From: Lyngbya aestuarii BL J
GTDB lineage: Bacteria; Cyanobacteriota; Cyanobacteriia; Cyanobacteriales; Microcoleaceae
Assembly: GCF_000478195.2 (NCBI RefSeq)
Contig: NZ_AUZM01000063.1
Span: forward strand, 1 to 34,539
Reading direction: 5' to 3'
DNA: 34,539 nucleotides
In this document: positions 1 through 8,482 of the stretch, one piece after another
Numbering within the stretch: position 1 is the first letter of the stretch
How the letters are laid out: every line of letters begins with the position of its first letter
Program-made: the position numbers and the translations under genes
Notes under the pieces: model-generated
Database searches by the model: none
Told to the model about the DNA's origin: nothing
What the model saw: the letters and a program-made list of their open reading frames with translations, nothing else

Positions 1-570
1 CTACACAAAAATCTTGGCTTAACGTTCGTTATGGTTACTCACGACCAAGAAGAAGCCATGAGTTTATCAGATCGAATTGCCGTCATGCACGAAGGCCGCA
101 TCGAACAAATTGGAACACCCAACGAAATCTACGAACATCCTCAAACTCCCTTTGTAGCTGACTTTATTGGTGATACCAACTTATTCACAGGACAAGTAGA
201 AGCAGTCGATCAAACCAGTCAACTGATCGTTACAGAAACAGGTTTAAAAATCGAAGCCTACCCCAAACAACACACTCAGACTCCGCCCAACTCCGATATC
301 CAAGTGGGAGATGCAGTTGTTGTTAGTGTAAGACCCGAGAAAATTTCTTTAAATTCCTATCCGGTTAGCGGTGCGGTGAACTGTTTTGAAGGACGAGTGA
401 TCAATACCATGTATTTAGGAACTCACCTACAATACATTGTACAATTAATCTCCGGTGAACAACTGACCGTTCAACAGTCGAAAACCAATGAAGCGATCAC
501 CGATGGAGATACTCCAATATACGTTTGCTGGCAGCCAACAGACTGTTTAGCTTTGAGTAAACAAAACTAA
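1..570 (+). CDS. potA: Spermidine/putrescine ABC transporter ATP-binding subunit, 3' part (5' end outside window)
   Basis: The reading frame is open from base 1, so this is the C-terminal 189 residues of a gene that starts upstream. It opens just before the ABC switch (H-loop) motif VMVTHDQEEAM, followed by SDRIAVMHEGRIEQIGTP, typical of the polyamine/iron/sugar importer ATPases. The C-terminal part (about residues 75-185) matches a TOBE-type regulatory domain, with VRPEKISL and later GTHLQYIVQL. Walker A, Walker B and the signature motif lie outside the window. The role is energising polyamine uptake at the inner face of the plasma membrane. The following potD, potB and potC genes on the same strand support PotA over other CUT-type ATPases. 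Confidence 0.9.
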   Translation, partial: LHKNLGLTFVMVTHDQEEAMSLSDRIAVMHEGRIEQIGTPNEIYEHPQTPFVADFIGDTNLFTGQVEAVDQTSQLIVTETGLKIEAYPKQHTQTPPNSDIQVGDAVVVSVRPEKISLNSYPVSGAVNCFEGRVINTMYLGTHLQYIVQLISGEQLTVQQSKTNEAITDGDTPIYVCWQPTDCLALSKQN

Positions 571-710
571 AATCCGACTTTGCTGAGTTTACCTGCTTTT
601 GAGCAACAGCCGTTTGTGGGAAAATAAAATCTGTTAGTTTCAATGAGTTCGACTCGAACTGTGCTGAGACAGTGCCTCCAGTGCCTCCAATCATTAGACC
701 ATTACCCAAT

Positions 711-1814
711 ATGATCAGGGCGGTTCTTACCCGACGTCAATTTCTTCAGACCACGCTGGCGACTGCTGCGGCTTCTACCCTTTCTAGCTGCGGTTGGACT
801 CTGGCTGAGGTCAAAACCACACCTAATACTAGAGTAGACTCAGATACCCTTTATATCTACACTTGGACGGGTTACACCGATCGCGATTTACTAGATCGCT
901 TTACCCAAGAAACGGGGTTAAAAGTTGTTGCAGATGTGTTTGACTCCAACGAATCAATGCTGGCTCGTCTTCAAGCCGGGGGAGCAGGAGCTTATAGTAT
1001 CATCTATCCTTCTGATTATATGGTTCAGAAGATGGCAGATCTGGGCTTTCTCCGAGAGTTGGATCACTCGCTGATTGTGGGTTTGGAAGATATGTTCCCA
1101 ATGTTCCAAAATCCAGTTTATGATCCCGCAAACCGCTACAGTGTCCCCATCAGTTGGGGAACAACGGGATTAATTTACAACAGTCGTCTGCTGAAAGATG
1201 TTCCTCAAGACTGGGAATATCTGTGGGAACATCAACGGGAGATCTCCAAGCGATTTACCCTTCTCAATGATGTTCGTGAGGTGATGGGTGCGACGTTGCG
1301 AATGTTGGGCTACTCCTACAACTCAACTGATCCTCAACACATTCGCCAAGCCTATGAAAAACTGGCCTCACTCCAACCTGCAATTGCTTCGTTTACCACA
1401 GATGCTTGGCGTCCTCAGATTATTGTCGGGGATTTGTTGATTGCGATGTGTTATTCAGCAGATGCGGCGGAAATTATGCCGGAAAACGAGGATTTGAGGT
1501 ACATTACTCCTAAAAGCGGATCATCGCTGTGGACGGATACGCTGGTGATTCCCAAATCCGCTCCCAACCCCGAGGGGGCTTATCAGTGGATGAATTTTAT
1601 GCTTCAGCCAGAAATTGCGGCTCAAGTTGTCGAACGCCTCAGTTTTGCAACTCCTTCCCAACTGGCTTTTAGAAAACTTCCGAAAAGTTTGCGAGATGAT
1701 CCCACCCTGTTTCCGCCTGAGTCTGTGATTGAAAGAAGTGAATCTTTAGCTCCGATTTCTGCTGCGGTGAGCGAAATTTATGATCGCTATTGGACGAAAC
1801 TTACCAGTGCTTAA
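711..1814 (+). CDS. potD: Spermidine/putrescine-binding lipoprotein PotD
   Basis: Extracellular solute-binding protein of the PotD family, 367 residues from the ATG at 711. The frame is open back to a GTG at 672. The ATG is preferred because it places a twin-arginine-like N-terminus (TRRQFLQ), a short hydrophobic stretch and a lipobox-like LSSC at the very start, as expected for an exported lipoprotein. The mature protein begins with the family pattern LYIYTWTGYTDRDLLDRF and has YPSDYMVQKMADLGFLRELD, typical of PotD/PotF polyamine binders. It would capture polyamines in the periplasm for the PotB/PotC channel. It lies 140 bases after potA and 5 bases before potB, so potD-potB-potC is likely one transcript. 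Substrate specificity cannot be read from sequence alone. Confidence 0.9.
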   Translation: MIRAVLTRRQFLQTTLATAAASTLSSCGWTLAEVKTTPNTRVDSDTLYIYTWTGYTDRDLLDRFTQETGLKVVADVFDSNESMLARLQAGGAGAYSIIYPSDYMVQKMADLGFLRELDHSLIVGLEDMFPMFQNPVYDPANRYSVPISWGTTGLIYNSRLLKDVPQDWEYLWEHQREISKRFTLLNDVREVMGATLRMLGYSYNSTDPQHIRQAYEKLASLQPAIASFTTDAWRPQIIVGDLLIAMCYSADAAEIMPENEDLRYITPKSGSSLWTDTLVIPKSAPNPEGAYQWMNFMLQPEIAAQVVERLSFATPSQLAFRKLPKSLRDDPTLFPPESVIERSESLAPISAAVSEIYDRYWTKLTSA

Positions 1815-1819
1815 TCAAC

Positions 1820-2731
1820 ATGGCTGTATCGAGTAAAAATCCGTCAAATCTTCCCCATCCGACCCCCAAAACGGGTTTAAAACAAAAAGCAGGGGATCTA
1901 CTCGGCCCGTTGGTATTGTTGGGGCCGGCGGGGTTGTGGCTGTTGCTGTTGCTCGTTCTCCCGACGTTGGTTATTTTTGAACTGAGTTTAGTTGAGAATA
2001 TTCGACCCGGTGATGTAGTGATTCCCGATGGAATTGCGAACTATTTACGAGTTTTTGATCCGATTAATTTACAGGTGATTGGGCGATCGCTATTTTATGC
2101 TTTAGGAACGACGGTTTTCTGTTTAATATTAGGGTTTCCGGTTGCCTACTGGATCGCGATTAATGCTCCTTCTCGTTGGCGAAATTTGCTGCTGTTGGGC
2201 TTTGTTTTACCCTTGTGGACGTCTTCACTATTGCGAACCTATGCCTGGATTACGATTTTACGACCCACAGGGGTATTAAACTCGTTTTTAGGCTTTTTAG
2301 GTTTACCCGCGTTGGAGTTGCTCAACCGAACTCCGGCTGTTTTAATTGGGATGGCTTATAGTTATTTGCCTTATATTGTCACGGTTCTGTATGCGGCGTT
2401 AGAAAAGCTAGATCGGCGTTTATTGGAGGCTTCTGCTGATTTAGGAGCAAAACCAACAGAAACGTTTTGGAAGGTGACTGTACCTCAATCTAGGGCGGGT
2501 ATTGCAGCGGGATCGTTATTGGTGTTTATTAGCGCTTTAGGAGATTTTGTCGATCCTGAACTGTTGGGCGGCGCTTCGAGTATGACGGTTTCTCGGTTAA
2601 TTTACAATCAATTTTTAGGAGCAACTCAAAATTGGGGCTTTGGTTCGGCATTAAGTATGGTGTTAATTATGGGGGTGAGTATCGCGATTGCACTGCTGTT
2701 GAAATATGGCGATGGTAGACCCTCGAAATAG
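1820..2731 (+). CDS. potB: Polyamine ABC transporter permease PotB
   Basis: Inner-membrane permease of the binding-protein-dependent transport family, 303 residues from the ATG at 1820. A TTG at 1790 in the same frame would overlap potD, so the ATG five bases after the potD stop is chosen. About six hydrophobic segments are visible, the first around GPLVLLGPAGLWLLLLLVL. The cytoplasmic EAA loop that contacts the ATPase is recognisable as LLEASADLGAKPTETFWKVT, near residue 205. It pairs with PotC to form the channel. A G-rich stretch separates it from potC. Confidence 0.9.
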   Translation: MAVSSKNPSNLPHPTPKTGLKQKAGDLLGPLVLLGPAGLWLLLLLVLPTLVIFELSLVENIRPGDVVIPDGIANYLRVFDPINLQVIGRSLFYALGTTVFCLILGFPVAYWIAINAPSRWRNLLLLGFVLPLWTSSLLRTYAWITILRPTGVLNSFLGFLGLPALELLNRTPAVLIGMAYSYLPYIVTVLYAALEKLDRRLLEASADLGAKPTETFWKVTVPQSRAGIAAGSLLVFISALGDFVDPELLGGASSMTVSRLIYNQFLGATQNWGFGSALSMVLIMGVSIAIALLLKYGDGRPSK

Positions 2732-2782
2732 GGTGCAGGGGGAGGTGGGGTGCAGGGGGTGATGGGGAGGTAGGAAGATGGG
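2731..2782 (+). repeat. G-rich spacer between potB and potC with near-direct repeats
   Basis: Starting at the last base of the potB stop codon, the + strand holds two copies of GGGTGCAGGGGG-like sequence and several further runs of three to five G. At least four G-tracts lie within about 45 bases, so a G-quadruplex in RNA or the + strand DNA is possible. It sits inside the presumed potD-potB-potC transcript and could attenuate or stabilise the message. No function is shown. Confidence 0.5.
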
Positions 2783-2848
2783 AAACAATTACTTCTGAAT
2801 TTTTCCGATGGGCGATTGCCAGATTTGATCTAACTTGATAATTTTCTC

Positions 2849-3703
2849 ATGCAACAAGATTCAAAACAACATCATCAAAATGAGGATATTCCGATAGAAA
2901 TGAGAGACACCAAACCAAAATTCAAGGTTTCTTGGCAGGTCATTTTTGTGGGATTGATGTTTTTTTATATGTACCTGCCGATTTTTGTTTTAACGTTTTA
3001 TAGCTTTAATAAATCTCGGTATAGTGCGGGATGGCAGGGGTTTACATTAGAATGGTATACTAAACTTTTTCAAGATACTCGGATTTTATCCGCTTTACAA
3101 AATAGTTTAATTGTTGCCTTTGCTGCGGTGGGAGTTTCAGCCGTGATTGGGACTTTAATGGCGGTAGGATTGGCTCGGTTTCGATTTCGAGGAAAAAGTT
3201 TATATCAAGGGGTTTCCTATTTACCATTAATTATTCCCGATATTGCGATCGCTGTTTCTACATTAGTTTTTCTAGCTGCGGTGGCAATTCCTTTAAGTAT
3301 TTGGACAATTGTTTCCGCTCATGTTGTCTTTTGTTTGGCTTATGTGGCGTTAGTGGTTTCGACTCGTTTAGCGGATCTCAATCCTCATTTAGAAGAAGCA
3401 GCTTTAGACTTAGGGGCGACTCCGGTGGAAGCGTTTATTCAGGTTTTATTACCAGAGTTAATGCCGGGAATTTTATCAGGTTGTTTACTGGCTTTTGTTC
3501 TGAGTATGGATGACTTTTTAATTGCCAGTTTTACAGCCGGAAGTGGCGCAACAACCTTACCAATGGAGATTTTTAGCCGCATTAGAACCGGGGTTAAACC
3601 GGATATTAATGCCTTGAGTGTGATTTTAATTATCGGTTCGGGATTAATGGCTTTTATTGGTGAATTTTTGAGAATTCAAGGCGACAAGAAACGTCAAGGC
3701 TAA
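2849..3703 (+). CDS. potC: Polyamine ABC transporter permease PotC
   Basis: Second permease of the polyamine importer, 284 residues. The N-terminus is hydrophilic and Gln/His/Asp-rich up to about residue 25, then hydrophobic segments begin at VIFVGLMFFYMYLPIFVL. YLPIFVLTFYSFN is the usual start of PotC/PotI proteins. The EAA loop is seen as LEEAALDLGATPVEAFIQVLLPE (about residue 188). An alternative ATG 51 bases downstream would remove most of the hydrophilic leader. It ends nine bases before the convergent methyltransferase gene. Confidence 0.9.
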   Translation: MQQDSKQHHQNEDIPIEMRDTKPKFKVSWQVIFVGLMFFYMYLPIFVLTFYSFNKSRYSAGWQGFTLEWYTKLFQDTRILSALQNSLIVAFAAVGVSAVIGTLMAVGLARFRFRGKSLYQGVSYLPLIIPDIAIAVSTLVFLAAVAIPLSIWTIVSAHVVFCLAYVALVVSTRLADLNPHLEEAALDLGATPVEAFIQVLLPELMPGILSGCLLAFVLSMDDFLIASFTAGSGATTLPMEIFSRIRTGVKPDINALSVILIIGSGLMAFIGEFLRIQGDKKRQG

Positions 3704-3712
3704 CTTTGACTT

Positions 3713-4657
3713 TTAGGGTTTAATCCCAATAATTGTACGATGACGCGGATCACTCGCAACAGTTGTTTTATACTCAAAACCAATCTCTTTTAAAGCCGCT
3801 TCTACCTCAAAGGTATAATAATCATCACTCCAGGGTTCGGTACTTTTCATTAGGGTAAATAATACAGGCGGTAAATTCTGAATAACCGGAGATTTGGGAT
3901 TATTATCAACGAGGGCTAAACATCCACCAGGGCGAAGAATTCTCAAGGCTTCTTGAAAGATATTTCGTGTGGCTTGACGGGGAAGTTCATGGATGAGAAA
4001 TTGGAGGGTAACAACATCAAAAAAATCATCGGGGAAGTCTGTTTTTTCAGCGTTGGCGTGTTTCCATGTAATGTCTGCTTGAGTATCTTGGTGTTTAGCG
4101 ACGGCTAACATATAGGGCGACAAATCTAAACCCATAGTCTGAACGTTTGGGTTATGATTGTGTTTCAGATAATGATGTAAACTTCGGGTAGAAACTCCCA
4201 CCGAACAGCCAATATCCAAGACATGATTAACCGATTTTGGGAGATAGTTGTTGAGAACTTGATGAAAACTATAACGTAATCTCTCGTGGGCGGTTTCCCA
4301 ACTGATCTTTTCATTTTTCCAAACTCTCAACCCCATTGAATAGGTTGCAGACTCGGCTTCAAATGCAGCTTTCCAACATAAGTTTCCCGCGTCGTAAGCA
4401 TGAAAGGGTTTGTGATAATAGTCGGGATAAATAATATTTTTATCGTTAATTTCTGAGAATATTTTTTTAACTTCAGAGGCTTCTAACTGTTGATAATGTT
4501 TTCGCCAGGGAATGCCATTTTTTTCGGCTGTTTTAATTAAAACCTGTCGGGCTTGATGTTTCATTACGCTGTAAATGGGTGGAGTTTTAATCAACACATT
4601 CACCAATTGAGATAATACATCGCCCCCCGCCCAGTCTGGTTTTATTTTAACATTCAT
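3713..4657 (-). CDS. Class I SAM-dependent methyltransferase
   Basis: 314 residues. The SAM-binding motif I is VLDIGCSVGVSTRSL (about residue 143), followed by an acidic second strand, LDLSPYMLAVAKHQD, and the post-motif region VVTLQFLIHELP and ALRILRPGGCLALVD. This is the UbiE/Methyltransf_11 arrangement. The N-terminal 130 residues are an additional mostly helical region containing YPDYYHKPFHAYDAGN that I do not recognise beyond similar cyanobacterial proteins. The substrate cannot be told; quinone, lipid or small-molecule methylation are all possible. It is convergent with potC and apparently a single-gene unit. Confidence 0.8.
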   Translation of the reverse strand: MNVKIKPDWAGGDVLSQLVNVLIKTPPIYSVMKHQARQVLIKTAEKNGIPWRKHYQQLEASEVKKIFSEINDKNIIYPDYYHKPFHAYDAGNLCWKAAFEAESATYSMGLRVWKNEKISWETAHERLRYSFHQVLNNYLPKSVNHVLDIGCSVGVSTRSLHHYLKHNHNPNVQTMGLDLSPYMLAVAKHQDTQADITWKHANAEKTDFPDDFFDVVTLQFLIHELPRQATRNIFQEALRILRPGGCLALVDNNPKSPVIQNLPPVLFTLMKSTEPWSDDYYTFEVEAALKEIGFEYKTTVASDPRHRTIIGIKP

Positions 4658-4743
4658 AGGTTAGAAAAAAAGTAAAAAGACACCCGAGAGTTTCATCAAT
4701 TGAGAATAGATGAATTTTCAGCTAACTGGTTCAAAAGACTTCT

Positions 4744-4854
4744 AGATTCTTCGCGTTGCTCATCGATGATATAGATAACAAACTCAAAAGCTCAAATGTC
4801 ATGCTGAACTCCGTGAAGCATCTTCAGAGATTCTTCGCGTTGCTTAGAATAACA
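4744..4854. repeat. Imperfect inverted repeat of the 'GATTCTTCGC' intergenic type
   Basis: Arms at 4797-4823 (TGTCATGCTGAAC..GAAGCATCT) and 4828-4854 (AGATTCTTCGCG..TAGAATAACA) are imperfect reverse complements over about 27 bases, with a loop of four bases. A further partial copy of the right arm, AGATTCTTCGCGTTGCT, lies at 4744-4760. Repeats of this look are dispersed between genes in many bacteria. It follows the DUF1565 gene on the - strand and precedes the methyltransferase gene, so it could fold as a hairpin in that transcript. Confidence 0.55.
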
Positions 4855-4860
4855 AGAGAC

Positions 4861-6882
4861 TTAGTTGTAGGATTCAAGTTTAGCTCGAACTCCATTTCGG
4901 TTTAGCAATTGTATCACTTCATCGGCTTTATAACGACTTTGAAAAGCGCCCGCTTGGATAATTGAACGTCCTCCAACCACTGTCCGAAACGCATCGGGAA
5001 CCACAGTTCTCACCTGTCGATAAACCCGTTCACTATTGTCCTCGATTACAACCCGATACTGTAAACTGCCTCTTAAAGCCGTTCTCAGAGGGGTTAACTG
5101 ACGTGTAGCCGGACTCGCAGAAGGGCCAGTATTTAACCCGGTTGGAAGATGCCCCTCACCGCTAACGGGAATGCGAGAACCCGGAACAGGTAATACACCC
5201 GAAGATAAAGCCTGTGGGGGTGAATTTTGGCCGGGATAGGGATTCAACACTCGTCCGGTTTCTGGGGGCGGAACCGCGATGGGAATAGCGGTAGACTCAT
5301 TGGTGGGGCTTGAGGAGAGGTTAGAGAGAATTAAGGGTTTGTTAGGAGAAGGATTTGACCGACGAGTGACTGGGGGCGGAGTGGAAATCGGTTGAGTTTC
5401 CGGAGGGGGAACCGCAATAGACACAGGACGACGGGTGGCGGAACGACGAGTATTACGGACGGGAGGGCGAGCGGTGGATGCTTCTGGGACGAAAACAGGT
5501 AAAGCGGCGCTAGTATTAATCGGAGAAACGGCAGAGGGGTTATTAGAAGCGGTTGAACGGTCAGCAGAGTCGTCACTAATGCGGCTAGCAAGGAGTTGTT
5601 GGGCGATGGGAGAGGGCGCATCTGGGGCGGTATAATTACCGCTGACTTGAACTGAACCTGTGGTATTAGCGAGGGTGAGTTGATTTCCGTAGGCTTGAAT
5701 GACTTGGGTTTTAGTCCCATTGTTGATGTCATAACGGCCATTACTCCGAATCACATTTTGACCGGGTTCGCTTGTCGTTCCCAAGTCGGGTAAGGCGGTT
5801 GCAATCGCCACAATCCCATCTCGTTCGTTGCGTTCGATATAATTATCTCTTAAAATCGGACGGGCGTTGGCTTGGATAACCACACCATCTTTATTAAAAA
5901 TAATCCGATTTCCGGCAATAAACGGAGCGGCATTTTGGGAGATATTAATTCCAAACCCAGTATTTTGAAATTCATTATTGCGAATTTCAGGGCGAGAGGA
6001 ACCAAACACGGTAATTCCATTGGCGCCATTTTCGCTAAAATTATTTTCTTGAATTAAAGGCGCCCCTGTCCCAACCACAGAAATCCCATCATGGGTATTC
6101 CTTGTAAACGTGTTGTTGGAAACAATCATCGAAGTCGATTCTACCCATAATCCATACCCTCTCGGATTGGGATTTGTGACTGTCACCCCACTAATTCTTG
6201 CACCGTTGGCGCCGAGAACCGCAATATCTTGTTTGGCAAAAGTGCGACTGGTATAGAACCCCCCACCCGAGATGATAATGGCTTCTCCGCGAGTGTTAGG
6301 ATTGCCTTGAACGGTGATATTGGGTCGCAGCATCAGGGGAAATTGTTCCCCGGTTTGGGCGCTGTAGGTTCCGGGTGCGAGGATAATCGCGGTATTGGGT
6401 TGAGCCAGGGTTAAGGCTTGAGTAATGGTTCTCAAGGGAGACTGTTGGGAACCGTCCCCGGTATCATCTCCGACTGAAGCACTCACGTAAATAATGTTAG
6501 TGGGAGTATTGGGAGACTGAGGGGTTTGAGCCACTTGTTGGGTGAGCAATGGTTCTGCTAATGTCTCTGTAGGAGCTATACCCAGGTGAAAACCTGTGAG
6601 AGCAACGAGCAAAAGCGAGAGTCTTTGAAATCGAGAACTCCATTGCAGATGAGTAGACTCATCGTTGAGATCAGAGCGATAACGTTGAGAACGTTTAGTC
6701 AAGCTCAACTTTTGATGATCAAGCTTGAGATTGAGATTGTGTGAGGTAAATTCACAGTTGCGGTGGGATGCTGAATTCACGGCTGTACTCCGACAAACTG
6801 TTGTAGAATTGCAAAATCTAACGAAAAATTGGAATTGCGTCAAGTATGCCCTATTATGGGACGCTTTAAAAGCTTCAGTCAT
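4861..6882 (-). CDS. Exported DUF1565 / right-handed beta-helix protein with C-terminal SPOR-like domain
   Basis: 673 residues from the ATG at 6882. A hydrophobic signal-like stretch (LSLLLVALTGFHLGIA, about residues 88-103, followed by ETLAEP) is preceded by about 80 hydrophilic residues. The true start may therefore be a TTG near residue 57-61, since no other ATG is available. Residues about 130-400 are DUF1565/NosD-like: IYVSASVGDDTGDGS, then repeated N-x-F/I and G-I/V turns (NTFTRNTHDGISV, NNFSENGANGITV, NEFQNTGFGINI) expected of a parallel beta-helix. Residues about 420-590 are Pro/Ser/Thr-rich and low complexity. The last 80 residues (QYRVVIEDNS... to SIIQAGAFQSRYKADEVI) resemble a SPOR domain, which in other proteins binds denuded peptidoglycan. 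A cell-surface or periplasmic protein is likely. Its carbohydrate ligand or activity is unknown. Confidence 0.8.
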   Translation of the reverse strand: MTEAFKASHNRAYLTQFQFFVRFCNSTTVCRSTAVNSASHRNCEFTSHNLNLKLDHQKLSLTKRSQRYRSDLNDESTHLQWSSRFQRLSLLLVALTGFHLGIAPTETLAEPLLTQQVAQTPQSPNTPTNIIYVSASVGDDTGDGSQQSPLRTITQALTLAQPNTAIILAPGTYSAQTGEQFPLMLRPNITVQGNPNTRGEAIIISGGGFYTSRTFAKQDIAVLGANGARISGVTVTNPNPRGYGLWVESTSMIVSNNTFTRNTHDGISVVGTGAPLIQENNFSENGANGITVFGSSRPEIRNNEFQNTGFGINISQNAAPFIAGNRIIFNKDGVVIQANARPILRDNYIERNERDGIVAIATALPDLGTTSEPGQNVIRSNGRYDINNGTKTQVIQAYGNQLTLANTTGSVQVSGNYTAPDAPSPIAQQLLASRISDDSADRSTASNNPSAVSPINTSAALPVFVPEASTARPPVRNTRRSATRRPVSIAVPPPETQPISTPPPVTRRSNPSPNKPLILSNLSSSPTNESTAIPIAVPPPETGRVLNPYPGQNSPPQALSSGVLPVPGSRIPVSGEGHLPTGLNTGPSASPATRQLTPLRTALRGSLQYRVVIEDNSERVYRQVRTVVPDAFRTVVGGRSIIQAGAFQSRYKADEVIQLLNRNGVRAKLESYN

Positions 6883-7116
6883 TTTATATCATTAAGAATT
6901 TTTAAGGTCTATCTGATTCAAAATCTGATGATAGATAACAGACTTCCTCATGTATTCATAAATTAAGGCGAAGGGTTCAGTGCTATTCGTGAGAGTTTGG
7001 AGACTTTGTGATCCCTTTTGCAAGATTGCCTATTCCCTGTTGCCTACGCAAAGCGCTATAGTAGCCTGCGGTTCTTTTGTAATCGGGCAAGGTAAATACA
7101 GATTGAGGTGGGTTTG

Positions 7117-8205
7117 ATGGCCGATCAACAAAGTTGGGATAAACGGGTACAGCCCGCCCTCTATCGCATTCTAGACGCAAATTTAGATCGCGCTCGTGAG
7201 GGGTTGAGAATTATTGAAGAATGGTGTCGCTTTGGACTCGATAGCGCCGAATTGGCGGAAGAGTGCAAACAGTTACGACAAGAACTGGCTCACTGGCATA
7301 CAATGAAATTGCGTCTATCTAGAGATACTCCCGGCGATTTAGGGACGGAGTTAACTCATCCCCAAGAAGAAAAACGGGAGGGAATTGATAGCGTATTGCA
7401 GGCGAATTTCTGCCGCGTAGAAGAAGCCTTACGGGTACTAGAAGAATACGGCAAAATTTATCATCCCGATATGGGTGTATCGTTTAAGCAAATGCGCTAT
7501 CGAGTTTATACCCTCGAAAGTCGGTTATTGGCTTATCAACGGTATCAACTCCTTGATGATGCTTATTTGTATTTAGTGACTTCTCCCTCGGATAAAATGT
7601 TCTCGATTGTAGAAGCGGCTCTCCAAGGCGGACTGAAATTGGTACAATATCGAGACAAACAAAACGATGATGAAATTCGGCTTCAAAATGCCGAAAAACT
7701 TTGTGAACTTTGTCATCGGTATAATGCTTTATTTATTATGAATGATCGCGTCGATTTGGCGATCGCTTCTAATGCTGATGGGGTTCATCTCGGACAAAAA
7801 GATATTCCAATTAGTTTAGCTCGTCAGTTACTCGGCCCTCAACGAATTATTGGACGTTCAACCACGAACCCCCAAGAAATGGAAAAGGCAATTGCACAGG
7901 GCGCGGATTATATTGGAGTTGGGCCTGTCTATGCAACCCCAACCAAAGCAGACAAACCTGCTGCGGGCTTAGATTATGTGCGTCATGCGGCTCAAAATTG
8001 TACAATTCCTTGGTTTGCCATTGGGGGAATTGATATGAATAATTTTGATGATGTTATGTCTGTTGGCGGCGAACGAATTGCTGTTGTTAGAGCGATTATG
8101 GAAGCTGAACAACCGACACTGGTTACGCAGTATTTTCTGTCTCAACTCACTCGTGTTCAAACGTTACGGGCTTACAATATTTTACCTAATCCTTCATCAA
8201 ATTAA
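7117..8205 (+). CDS. thiE: Thiamine-phosphate synthase, cyanobacterial two-domain form
   Basis: Couples HMP pyrophosphate with thiazole phosphate to give thiamine phosphate. 362 residues from the ATG at 7117; a GTG at 7108 in frame is the alternative. Residues 1-145 form the extra N-terminal helical domain of cyanobacterial ThiE proteins (ILDANLDRAREGLRIIEEW, then VEEALRVLEEYGK). Residues about 150-345 are the TIM-barrel catalytic domain: LKLVQYRDK, FIMNDRVDLA, DGVHLGQ, IIGRSTTN, DYIGVGPVYATPTK and WFAIGGID are the family motifs for diphosphate and pyrimidine binding. It is followed 13 bases later by thiS. I see no convincing TPP riboswitch in the 230 bases upstream. Confidence 0.95.
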   Translation: MADQQSWDKRVQPALYRILDANLDRAREGLRIIEEWCRFGLDSAELAEECKQLRQELAHWHTMKLRLSRDTPGDLGTELTHPQEEKREGIDSVLQANFCRVEEALRVLEEYGKIYHPDMGVSFKQMRYRVYTLESRLLAYQRYQLLDDAYLYLVTSPSDKMFSIVEAALQGGLKLVQYRDKQNDDEIRLQNAEKLCELCHRYNALFIMNDRVDLAIASNADGVHLGQKDIPISLARQLLGPQRIIGRSTTNPQEMEKAIAQGADYIGVGPVYATPTKADKPAAGLDYVRHAAQNCTIPWFAIGGIDMNNFDDVMSVGGERIAVVRAIMEAEQPTLVTQYFLSQLTRVQTLRAYNILPNPSSN

Positions 8206-8218
8206 CCATTAAATTCTG

Positions 8219-8440
8219 ATGTCTGAGCTAGTACAACTTCAGGTTAATGGAGACGTAAAAACCTGTTCTCCTCACACGAAATTACCCGATTTTTTAGAGC
8301 AGATGGGGTTAAATCCCCGTTTAGTGGCTGTAGAATATAACGGCGAAATTCTGCACAGACAATTTTGGGAAGCTACAGAAATGAAAGCGGGAGATGTTTT
8401 GGAAATTGTCACCATTGTTGGTGGGGGAATCACACTTTAA
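8219..8440 (+). CDS. thiS: Sulfur carrier protein ThiS
   Basis: 73-residue ubiquitin-like sulfur carrier for the thiazole moiety of thiamine. VAVEYNGEILHRQFW and GDVLEIVTIVGGG are the family hallmarks. The start ATG is 13 bases after thiE, so the two are co-transcribed. The conserved C-terminal Gly-Gly, which is adenylated and thiocarboxylated, is not terminal here. The protein ends GGGITL, so three residues would have to be removed, or tolerated, before activation. Confidence 0.93.
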   Translation: MSELVQLQVNGDVKTCSPHTKLPDFLEQMGLNPRLVAVEYNGEILHRQFWEATEMKAGDVLEIVTIVGGGITL

Positions 8441-8482
8441 TCAATACTTTCTAGTTTAATTTTAAAGGATCTGAACTTACAA

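Noticed and set aside
5331-5741. 136-codon second - strand frame in the DUF1565 gene
   Set aside because: It lies in the Pro/Ser-rich low-complexity part and is a shadow of the main frame.
6883-7116. TPP riboswitch upstream of thiE
   Set aside because: I looked for the conserved CTGAGA and ACCTGATC elements of the thi box and did not find them.
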